The position numbers and the translations under genes were made by a program. From positions 173,715,449 through 173,730,561 of the forward strand of contig JANKJI010000002.1 of NCBI GenBank assembly GCA_024626585.1: a stretch of DNA of 15,113 nucleotides. The letters are read 5' to 3'. The stretch comes from Ginkgo biloba. Its lineage: Eukaryota; Streptophyta; Ginkgoopsida; Ginkgoales; Ginkgoaceae. This document shows, piece by piece, positions 1 to 10,600 of this stretch (position 1 is the first letter of the stretch; each line of letters opens with the position of its first letter). The notes under the pieces were generated by a model. That model made no database searches. It worked only from the letters and a program-made list of their open reading frames with translations, and was not told the DNA's origin.

Positions 1-1293
1 TTCTTTGGTCTTAGTGGCCAGGGATGAGGGCATTAGTTGTCTCAATACCATCTGGGCACTGCCAATTTTATGTCCTTTTTGTTAAGCATTGGCTGTAATC
101 TTGGCATTTTTGAATTTTATAGGGGCAGGCCCCTTCCAATACAAGATTAGCCTCTGGAAACAGAATTCCCAACAATATTTGAGCTGCTGCCAACCTGGTG
201 TAAGCAATAACTCTCTGTCATAAAAACCACGCCTTAGGAAATGCTTTTTCAATTGAATTATGCAGCTTTTTTATCGCTGTATGTATTTGGCCTCATGTAC
301 TCTGTTCTTGTTGGAAAAAGATGTGTTGCATTTGTGCTCTGACCTTGTTTGAATATTACGATATTCCATTGTATACAGTTTCATACACTGCTCTCATAAA
401 AATTTCAACGAATTGCAGTGTATATAGACTCTTGCATTCTTTTCTCAGTTAAATTTATTTACTGCAATGCATATAAGTAATGCTGCTATATATATGATTC
501 CATAATCCATGGATTAATGCTTCAATTCATTGGGCTATTAATGGAAGTTTGGTGTTTTTTACCAAATTTCAAAAAATTGTGTTCATTCACTTTACATTTT
601 TAAAAGATTCAATACAAAATCTACAGCATTAGGCAACTTTTGCTTGAGGTAACGACAAAAGGTTTATAGGAGTTGGACATGTGTTTATAAATTTTCTCTT
701 TTCATTTAAAAAAAAAAAATTAATAATGGTTTCTTGGAAAGAGTGTCCACTGTGGGTATATGCTGATGTATTGGAGAAAAAAAAGGGGGGCACCAAAGCA
801 ATCAAATGCAAATAACCAGAACGTGGAAAGAAATTTCAAGCAAATTATTCACAAGTGAAGGCACATTTTTTGTGTATTTCGGATTTTGGAGTTGACATTT
901 GTTACAAATCATTTAAATACTCTAATTTCAAAAAAGATTTGCTCAACTTCAACGGGCATATGATGGTATTTCAAATTTATTTTGTTGGTGAAGAAATTGA
1001 ATCCAACTCTTTTGTTGTCAGATCTCTTTTTTCCATACCTAATACTGCTGCACCTTGGAAGAGAGGACATGTTTCTTCCATTCATACCGTGTTCGATGCA
1101 GCCAGTAGTAGGCTCTTCTATTTCAATTTTTAATTGAATGTAAATGACTCAATATGATAGATTGTTCATTAATCATTATTTTAACTTTACCATATATGTT
1201 ATGAACACTAATGGAATATTGCAATTTTAATTTGCAATATATTTGATATTTATTATTTTAAATATTCTAAATTAATTTTAAATATATTAAATT
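1..1293. other. Upstream intergenic DNA, no gene recognised
   Basis: All six frames are broken, and no stretch resembles a known protein. Positions 1-430 are less AT-rich than the rest. They might be the 3' end or UTR of a neighbouring gene outside the window, but nothing proves it. A 9-bp inverted repeat (383-391 with 415-423, 23-nt loop) lies there. From about 430 the DNA is very AT-rich, with A-runs at 708-718 and 778-784 (the latter followed by a G-run), and a nearly pure A/T block at ~1200-1290. A GTG-initiated reading frame at 855-1133 lacks an ATG at its start and was not accepted as a gene. Confidence 0.6.
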
Positions 1294-1311
1294 ACACACA
1301 CACATATATAA
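1294..1311 (+). promoter_or_regulatory. Candidate core promoter: AC repeat followed by TATA-like element
   Basis: An 11-nt alternating AC run (1294-1304) leads directly into TATATAA (1305-1311), 271 nt before the chosen start codon. Downstream the base composition changes sharply, from nearly pure AT to a C-rich stretch (~1355-1395), as is common at plant transcription starts. A start site around 1335-1345 would be expected. The element lies in AT-rich DNA where TATA strings occur by chance, so this remains a candidate. Confidence 0.4.
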
Positions 1312-1426
1312 CCGTTTCTGTATACTGGTGCACTCACGTTTCTTTGGTACTGACTTAGGCCTGTCCCTTGCATCCCCATCCCTGTGCACCCATACAAACT
1401 TGTTGATTCCCTGCACTCAATGCATT

Positions 1427-1621
1427 ATGTTCTTGCTTGAAAGAAGTCAACATACTGCAATTTATGTAGTCCGACACACTGTTTTTGACTTAAGTTCTGT
1501 TCTCAAGCAAGAGTTTTCTGAGTCTATTGATCTGCTTATTTGCTTGGTGCCTCTCCAGTGGGGTCATCTTCTTTCAACCAGATGGGGAGCACTGAAAACG
1601 GTGAAAGGATTAAGGCTATGA
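1427..1621 (+). promoter_or_regulatory. Upstream ORF overlapping the RAD5A-like start codon
   Basis: An ATG at 1427 opens a 64-codon frame. It runs past the main ATG (1582) in another frame and stops at TGA 1619-1621. That stop overlaps the second in-frame Met of the main protein (M13, 1618-1620) as ATGA. Just upstream, another ATG at 1420 opens a 6-codon frame ending at TGA 1438-1440. The uORF has A at -3. The main ATG has C at -3 and G at +4, and M13 has G at -3. If this leader is present in the mature mRNA, the uORF should reduce initiation at 1582. The peptide resembles nothing I know. A pyrimidine-rich stretch ending in CTCCAG at 1559 could instead be the acceptor of a leader intron that removes it. 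Confidence 0.4.
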
Positions 1622-4600
1622 GAGCAGTTTTGGGCTCTGACCCATCAGATATGGATATTATTCGGGCTCTTCATCTTGCAAAGAATGATTTAACTGCAGC
1701 CATAAACATAATGTTTGACACTCCTAGCTTCCACAACAGAGACAAGTTCAACATAAAACGCACCACACCTGGGGGTGGAGCTCGAGTTTCAGTGGTTGAG
1801 AAACAAAACACTGCAAGTAGTCCACACGTGCCAATTGGGGGATCTCAGTCAATGGCTATACCTAAAATCACTCCCATTGAGTATTCAGACTCTAATGACA
1901 ATTCTGTTAATCCTTCTCAAGCATACAAGCAGGGCATTTCTGCAACAAGTGATTGTGTTTCCCCTGGTGGGATTTCTAGCAAGAAACATGTTGCAGATTT
2001 CAGAACCCAGTCGATGGAAGATGAATGGTGGTTTGTGGGTGGCACTGAAGTAATGGGTTTTTCAACTTGTAGAGGCAGAAAGCTTAAAAGAGAAGAAATT
2101 GTCTCGTTTTCCTTTCCCAAACCATCCAATAAAACTGGCTTCAGACGTTGGGGAAGAGGAAAGGCTGCATCTGCCTGTTCTGAGATTGTGAGATTTTCTA
2201 CAAAACAAGCTGGCGAGGTGAGATTTATTTTGTTTTAGAATATTTTAGTTTAACAAGGAAAAACCAAGTTTTTGATTCAGAGTGGCTTGAGATAATATCA
2301 TCCAGGGTATTCACTTACCTTTGTAATTTGGATGGAAAACACAGATTGGGCGCCTCCCTGCAGATTGGACTCGGTGTCTTATACCTTTGGTCAATTCAAA
2401 GAAGGTGAAGATTGAGGGTCGCTGCGTAGCTGCACCTGAGAGCCTTGCGATGATGGACAGCATACTATTGAGTGTCAGGTAGGCCACTTAATATGTTAGG
2501 ATCATTGATAATCCAGATTTTCTGCTGGCTAATTGCCCAATGCCAACTAGGGTCATTAGCTCACTTCCCATCGTTGGATGTACTCGGCAATCATTGACCT
2601 TGGCTATTGTAACTTTGAGAAGCTTGAGCTTACCTTGATTCTTTTTTTGTTGGGATTATATTTTGATTTATTTTTATGGAGATGATATTATTTTTGTGTT
2701 ATCTGCAGGTTGTACATTAACAATTCAATTTTTAAAAACGCTAGTGGATCTTCATCAAAGTTGATTGCTTCATCAACAGAGGATACTACTGTTCATCCTC
2801 TTCCAACCTTATTTAGGTTACTTGGCAAAGAACCGTTTCAGAAAGTAAGAATACTGCGCTTTCAAAGCTGGGGTGCTTATTTTATTCCATGTCATTTTTG
2901 TTTTGGGGTATTTTACCAGGTTTATGCATCATGAAATGTACATGGTGTCACATTAGGCATTTGTTTTTGAAACATAATGTATCATTCATCAATATTGAAA
3001 GCCTGTAGGTACTGTATATCTTCTACCCCAATTTTCAGTCAGGGAAAATTACCCATTTAATATTTGTGAATGAAAACTGTTAGTATTACCTTGGTGATCA
3101 ATTTATCTTATTTTCCAGTATATACTGTTCTTGCATAAACTTTATCTTATTTTCCAGTATATACTGTTCTTGCATGAACTTTTTATATCAACTTTCTGAG
3201 TCTTTCATATTCCCAGCATAAGCATGATCCTCTCTTCCCTGCTCATGTCCATATGCTCCTTGGTTTTCTTCCCTTGCTTGGACTTATTTGAATAAGATGA
3301 ATGCTTCATTTTGCATGAACATCATTGCTTAGCATATTAACCATGCCCTATTGATTGCCCTTCTTGAACTCAAAACTACTGATGCATGGTTCACGTTTGT
3401 GGCTATTTCAATACTAAGCATAGGTTGAAAAGGGGAAGCATAAATTTGAAGAGTGTGGACAAACTAGTTTGGATTTTTGCTATCTTTTTGGTTGCTGGTA
3501 ACTGGCAAATCCTTTCGGGTTCTTAGATAAGCATATGGCTTTGGCTTTCTTGTGTTCTAGGCCGAGTTCACTCCAGAGGACCTTTATACCCGAAAACGTT
3601 CATTAGATCTGAAGGTATGGTGGTGTTTGTTTCTCTTTCTTTTCTTTTCTTCTTTGATATAATTGTAATTTTACATCGAGCACTTTGAACTCCATTGCCT
3701 GTCAGTGAAAATTGGTTTGCTTTTGTGGTATCTGAAAATCCCATGGAGTTATTTCACTTACATACATAATGTGGGTCCTAACACCATTGGTTGAGATATC
3801 CAGCAATATTGTCACAGGGTCTCTACCTTGTGAACTAACTGTGTTTTTGCCCTTTTTCCGTGGTTTTGTGATCAGGAGGCCTCTGGACTCTCAGTGGCAC
3901 TGCTGCCTGCGCAAAAGTCTAGAAAACCTGCTGCAGGTTCAAGTGAACAGGAGAATGAGGGAGAAGAGGTTCTGTCTGATTCGGATTTGAACAAACTTGT
4001 TGGTGCATCAGAGAGTTGTAATCTGGAGGTTCTCATCATATCCTATCATTGACTCCTACCTATAATTAGTTTCATGCTACTCTATTCTGTCTTTTCTGTA
4101 GCAGACTGATCTGAAATACATTACTGACAGAGACTTTTCACCATTATTGCAGGAAATGGATCCGCCTTGCACACTGCTTTGCGAGTTGCGTCCGTATCAA
4201 AAGCAGGCTCTGTCCTGGATGACAAAATTGGAGAGTGGAACTGAAATTGAAAAGGCGGCAAAAACTCTTCATCCCTGCTGGGATGCGTACCATGTTGCTG
4301 ATGAGTATGATTTGACGTACTGCTTACTTGAGTTATGCATAAAATAATGCTCACTGCCTATTTCACTGTCTATGTATTTATGGTTTAATTTGTTTATTTA
4401 CAGGAGGGCAACAGCTGTATATGTGAATGTTTTCTCAGGGGAGGCAACTGCAGAGTTTCCTAGTGCATTGCAAATGGCAAGAGGAGGAGTATGTCTTGCA
4501 TTCTGTTTTACACGTGATTGTAGAGGAAGATGTGCCATCTTCTGTTCTGTTTATCTGTGACTGTGGGGAAAGATAATGCATCTTTTGTTCATATTTTCTT

Positions 4601-7600
4601 GATTTCATTCTCATTTCAGTATCTGACTTGACATTCCTTCACAGATTCTGGCAGATGCAATGGGCCTTGGGAAGACTGTCATGACAATCTCCCTTTTGCT
4701 GGCAAACCCTGGTAAAGGAGGCTATGAGGTTGTAGGTGATGCTGAGCTTCAAAATGAAGCTGCCTGTGGTGAAATTACTGTCTCAGATCCTTCTGATAAT
4801 AATCTTGTTCTGAAATCACCTCAGCAACCTAATCAAGGCAGAAGTAAACTCAGAAAATCCAGAAGTGGATTACACAAGGGAGGGGGTACCCTGATAGTCT
4901 GTCCCATGACCTTGCTAGGGCAATGGAAGGTGTGTTATGATGGATCTTGTATAATCATGGGCGGCTTTGTGTTATCTGTTGATTCTCTATTTTCTTTTGA
5001 ACAACTGGTCCTATGCCATTAGGACAGTAGCTTGATTTTGTAAATCTATCTACTGGTTTCCATGCATTTTTAGGTTCATCATTTAACTCCGTGTTATGTT
5101 CTTGAAAGTACAGACAGAAATTGAAACCCATGCAAAATCTGGATCCCTGTCTGTTTATGTCCATTATGGACAAAGCCGAGCAAAGGATGCAAAGTTTCTT
5201 TTGGAGCATGATGTTGTCTTGACCACATATGGGGTTTTGGCGTCGGCATACCAGACTGAGGTAGGTTAATAATTTTCCAATTCTCATTAAATTGGCACTT
5301 AGGGCCAGTTGCAGAGCAGTCTTTGCCATTACAAGTATTAATCATTTCTTCTATATATTTGATATGAAATTAAGATAGTAATTGCTTGATTTGCAGAATC
5401 CCCAAGAAGAAAGTGTGCTTCATGCAATACAATGGTTTAGAGTGGTTCTTGATGAAGCGCATACCATAAAGTCCTCCAAATGCCACTCTTCTCAAGCTGC
5501 CTTTGCTCTTTTTGCTGATTGTCGCTGGTGTCTAACTGGAACCCCCATTCAGGTATTTGCTTGACACATAGTGTTTTTATGAGAGCAAGGATTCTGCATA
5601 GCCTCAATATTACTCATGCTTTGTTTTTGATGCAGAACAATTTGGAGGACATCTATAGTCTGCTTCATTTCCTTCGGGTTGAGCCATGGGGTAATTGGGG
5701 ATGGTATGCTTACCTATTGTATATTGCTCTTTTGTTTAGGTTTTTAATAAATTAGTAGTGATGATTGCATAGTTAATTTTTGTTTGGAATTCATACTGTC
5801 CTTGGAATCTTACAAGTTACCTGGAGTTTTGTTTCATTCGTATGCACATAAATAGTTTGGTCATAGAGCTTAGAGATTAATCACATGAGACTTGGTGCAC
5901 GACTGTGGAATGATAGTGTCAAGAGGTCTAAGATTGTTGGGTTAATATTTATAAATTTTGGGATTCACAAAGCAATGTGTTCGATCAAGTTTGAACTTCC
6001 ATTTTGGTTGCTTTTGAGTTAAGTTTGAACCACTATTTTACCTTGAGCACATCTCCAAAGCATACATGAGGAGAGATGGTTAGGCCTGGATTGTTCAAAA
6101 ATTTCAGAGGAAGTTGGTAGAGAAGGTAGCATTGACAATGGTCTTAGAACATTTGAAGGTGAGCCTTGAGGAGATTCTACTCTTTTAAGAACACATGAAA
6201 TGCCAAAAATGATGATTAAAACAAGCATTTCGTTATTGGATGGTGTGAAATATGTATGGAATTGATGGTGCAACACCAATATAAAATGGTTTGGATTAAA
6301 AAAAAGAAAAATCTTCTACATGTCTTGCTTAGAGGGAACAGTCAGAGAATGGAGGAAACAGCCAATGCTTTAAGCGACATCACTAAAGAGTAAATCATTT
6401 TGAGGGCTTGTGGACGATAGTGAAAATGCAAGTCCCTGAATTGCAGGAATAGATTTGAACTTGTAGAAGGAAAGTTCTTGGAAGCCTTGTCATTAAATCT
6501 CTTTGCATAAGACAATGTGTTGGTGTCTTTTAAACTCAATGGCTAACTACATAATTAAACAAAGACAAGTTTCATTCATTCTTTGTTTGTGGCATTTAAG
6601 AACATTCCTAGGGCACCTAGTCCATTCTCATGGTGTCTTGGGATTACTCTCTGTCCTTCTGTTTCAATATTGTCAAATGTTGAAGCTTTGTGTATGTAAG
6701 TGCTCTTGCTTTGCTGGATAGATCAAGCATGGTGAGATTCAGCTAGTATACCTGACTACCCATTTTTACCCTCCCTTCCCTGCTTGAATCTTGGTTTTTG
6801 CTAGAGCAAAGTTTCCGTTCAGAAAAAGCTTGAGGAGGTTGTCATCAGAAGGCAACTCATTAGCACACCTCAAGAGGAAGACGAGATTAAAATCGGTTTT
6901 ATCCATGTTTTTAGCAAAGATGGTCTACCATGTGGCCATCACATTTTCTAGAGTGTAGTAAATCTATCTAGAACCTCCTAATGGCTACAGTTAACAAACT
7001 GAATTGTATTAGCTAGGATCAATTGGCATTATTAGCCTAATCATTTTAATGAACTTTACTGTTAGGGTATTGCACTGAAGCTTATAGTTCATATCAGACA
7101 TCTGCTTTTCCTATTGTACAATGCAATCTTATTTCAAAGGCTAATTTGATCTTATAATACATAGTTATCATTGAGATATATACTGGATGGTGTCCAGGTG
7201 GTATAAACTGATTCAGAAGCCTTTTGAGGAAGGTGATGAACGTGGGTTGAAGTTGGTTCAAGCTATTTTAAGGCCATTAATGCTTCGGAGGACAAAAGAT
7301 AGTACTGACAAAGAGGGCAGGTATGGCTCTACAGTTGAGCTTTGCTCTTGCTTTTGGTATTTCATCTGAGTGATTGCTGATATCTTGTTCTGTGTGTTCA
7401 GACCCATCCTTGTTCTTCCTCCCACTGATGTGCAAGTAGTTGAGTGTGAGCTTACTGAAGCTGAGAATGACTTTTATACAGCTTTGTATAAAAGGTCTAA
7501 GGTGAGTACTTGCGTTCTATGTATGTGAAAATGAATTTCTGGATAATTTTTGTTGGATGCCATTTGTTGGCCTGAGATTGTTTTACTCAAGTACATTCAG

Positions 7601-10600
7601 TCTATCTGTGCTTGCAGGTTAAGTTTGATCAGTTTGTTGAACAAGGCAAAGTTCTTCACAATTATGCATCCATTTTGGAGTTGCTTTTGAGATTACGTCA
7701 ATGTTGTGATCACCCTTTTCTTGTCATGAGGTAACTTTGTGGATTAGTTGCAAGTTCTTCAGAGTTATGCCCATCTTTTCGTTGTTTCCTGTTTACTTTC
7801 TTTTAGTTGCTACTATTTTCATATGTTGGAATTAGAGGCAATTACACTTAAACAATGGAGAAGCAAACAATTTTGCACAAAAGGGGCCTCTGTTTAATTG
7901 ATACAGAGGAACAATTGTTAAAGGTAGTTGATAATAGCATGCTCTTTTATAGTATAAAAGTTATAGCTCTTTAAGCTCATAATGTTTTGAATCCTGGCCT
8001 TGTCACATTACATGTGATCATATTTTGATCTTGATTGTGAAAACGAATGTCTACATATTTACTCCATTTTCAACAGCCGCGGTGATACACAGCAGTATAC
8101 TGATATGAATAAATTAGCAAAGCGTTTCCTCAAAGGAAGCCAGTCCTCTGCTAATAGGGATTCTGATTCTGCTCCTACGAAAGCATATGTAGAAGAGGTG
8201 GTCGAAGAGCTCCGTAATGGGGAAAGAGGAGAATGCCCAATTTGTCTTGAAGCAGTTGAAGATGCGGTGCTAACACCTTGTGCTCACCATATGTGCCGGG
8301 AATGTCTACTTGCAAGCTGGCACAACTCTTTGAGTGGCATGTGTCCCATATGCAGGTGACCAGTCTATTTCCTTTTATACAGTTCACTGATTTATGTTCT
8401 GTATGAATTGTGCAAAATTTGCCCCCGGACTGATGTCCTGGTGAATACTTTTGTTCCATTGCAGAAAAACTGTAAGCAAACAGGGTCTGATCACTTGTCC
8501 AACAGATAGCCGATTTCGAGTAGATGTTGAGAAAAATTGGACAGAATCATCAAAGGTTTCAGCTCTTTTGAAACAGCTGCATGAACTCAAGGCATCGGGC
8601 TCTAAAAGCATCGTCTTTAGCCAGTGGACTGCATTTCTAGACCTGTTGCAGATACCTCTTACTAGGTGAGACATCATTACGTAAATATCCGCAGTTACAG
8701 TCCATGGAGTTTGCATTCATCATTAGCATGTTTTTTGCTGACCGTAGGTTTAGTTGCCTTACCTAGAGGTCCCATGGAAGGGTGCCTCCAGATGTGTCTA
8801 TGCGGGAATAATTAAGCACTTGTAGGGACCCTTGTGCTGCTATAAGAGGAAGTTGTAGACCTGTGGATTGTGGATTTCTTAAACTGTTACAAGTTATCCG
8901 CAACTTCTGTGTTGCAGTTCTGGGCTGTTAATGCAAGCTGTTAATAAAGTTGCACGGATCATATCTTTGGTTTTCTGTCTACTATAAAATAGTAAGTATT
9001 TATTCCCACTTTTCCCTGGTAAGAGGAATTGTAGGAAAGATTGGATTGTTAAAGAGGACTCGTGGGAATGATTGTGGTTCTAAATATGAATTTAGGAACC
9101 CGAGGGTCTCTTGGGAGCCCCTAAACTGTAGGTGATAAACCCAGACCCCTCAACAGGAGCTGTTAGCCAATCATTTCCTAACCAAGCTGAACTGAATCGG
9201 CTTAGTTTGGTCTGGTCTGGTTTATATTGTTTCTTGAGTGCAAACCCTGCGAGACGTTTTGTTGTGCTGTGCTTTCTATCCCACGTTCACCCTATTTTAA
9301 ATTCAATTTATTCTACAAGGGAGAGGCAATATATACTTGCATAGTGATTATGTATAATCACCATCCGGTCATTATTATTGGTCTGATTCCTTACAGTCTC
9401 CCTATTTCCCTCCATTCCTTTCTTCATTTTGCCCTTTTTCTTGATTTGCAGTTTTCTAATTTTTCTGCAAATATCCAATTTGGTGGGAGAAAACTATTTC
9501 TTGCATTGTATTTGGTAATCATCCCAATTCTAGTACTTCATCATATTATTGGATTACTTCTGAAGTTCATTACATGAAATAATTTCATTGAGATTGCAGG
9601 ATGAAGTTCCGGTTTGTGCGTTTAGATGGAACACTGAACCAACATCAGAGGGAAAAAGTGATTAAGGAGTTCAGTGATAATCCAACAGTTTTGGTATGCT
9701 GTACTTCTATTCTTTTATGAGAATAGGTGCATTGATATTTTGCAAGATTTTAAATTGGTATTACTCTTATGCTTCTTTTTCTGTTGCAGATAATGCTAAT
9801 TTCCTTGAAGGCTGGAGGTGTGGGAATAAATCTAACTGCAGCATCTAATGTGTTTCTATTGGTGAGTATCCCCCTTCTCAAAGAGACTAAAAGAAGGAAA
9901 TCATGGGTACTGGATATGTGTACATGGGCATTCTATGTTTTTCCAAGCTGACATCTATCAACAGCTATACATGCCTTGGTTTGGTTTATTGTCACTTTCC
10001 ATAGGGAGGGACATTGGATTCACGTAGTTTGAACTACCTATTTCAATTGCTAATCGCAGACATACCACGAATCTCTTTTTGATCTTTGTTTAAACTTTGG
10101 CATATAGGGATTTGTGACTATGTGGCTCTTCTTTCAACCTGCTAATTATTTTCTAGGGATTTCATGTTGCAAATTTGTTCTCAGTTGCTTCAAGAGAAAA
10201 CTTAAGTGGCTATATATTATCAATTGACTATATTTTTTAATTTTTTTCACAAAATAAAGGTGTGGATAATTTTTTCAAAAATAAAATATTAGCAATGCTT
10301 TATAATTTTTATAAAAAATTTATGATGCAAGCCAACCAATTAGGCTTATATAAAATAATTCTATTTTTGAAATTTTCTATGGTCTTGTTTCTGGTTGTGA
10401 CCACTTAAAAGTGTATGACGTTTGATTATTTGACCATGGTTATTAATTTTCTTGTCTTTTTATTCTTTTTTATCTCATAAAATATTTGTATGATTTATAT
10501 TGCCCTTATTGAAAAAGATATGAAATTGATCTGGTGGTCTTTCTTGTTTTGGTAAAAAGGATCCATGGTGGAACCCTGCTGTTGAGGAGCAGGCCATAAT

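Noticed and set aside
855-1133. 92-codon open frame upstream of the gene
   Set aside because: It begins at GTG, not ATG, lies in AT-rich DNA, and the product resembles no family known to me.
1540-1581. Extension of the RAD5A-like protein upstream to 1540
   Set aside because: The extra 14 codons begin at TTG. The first ATG after the in-frame stop is 1582, which also matches the N-terminal spacing of Arabidopsis RAD5A as I remember it.
1917-2129. Minus-strand 70-codon frame inside exon 1
   Set aside because: It is a shadow of the real exon on the opposite strand with no recognisable motif.
4955-5345. Overlapping minus-strand frames of 124 and 83 codons
   Set aside because: They run across exon 9 and its flanking introns and mirror the helicase exon; no independent protein signal is seen.
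6019-6279. Minus-strand 86-codon frame in intron 11
   Set aside because: No family recognised and no promoter or splice context; at best a decayed insertion.
8175-8716. Minus-strand frames opposite the RING and lobe 2 exons
   Set aside because: Antisense shadows of exons 15 and 16.
9132-9577. Plus-strand frames in intron 16
   Set aside because: They lie inside a well-defined intron, are hydrophobic or low-complexity, and resemble no protein known to me.
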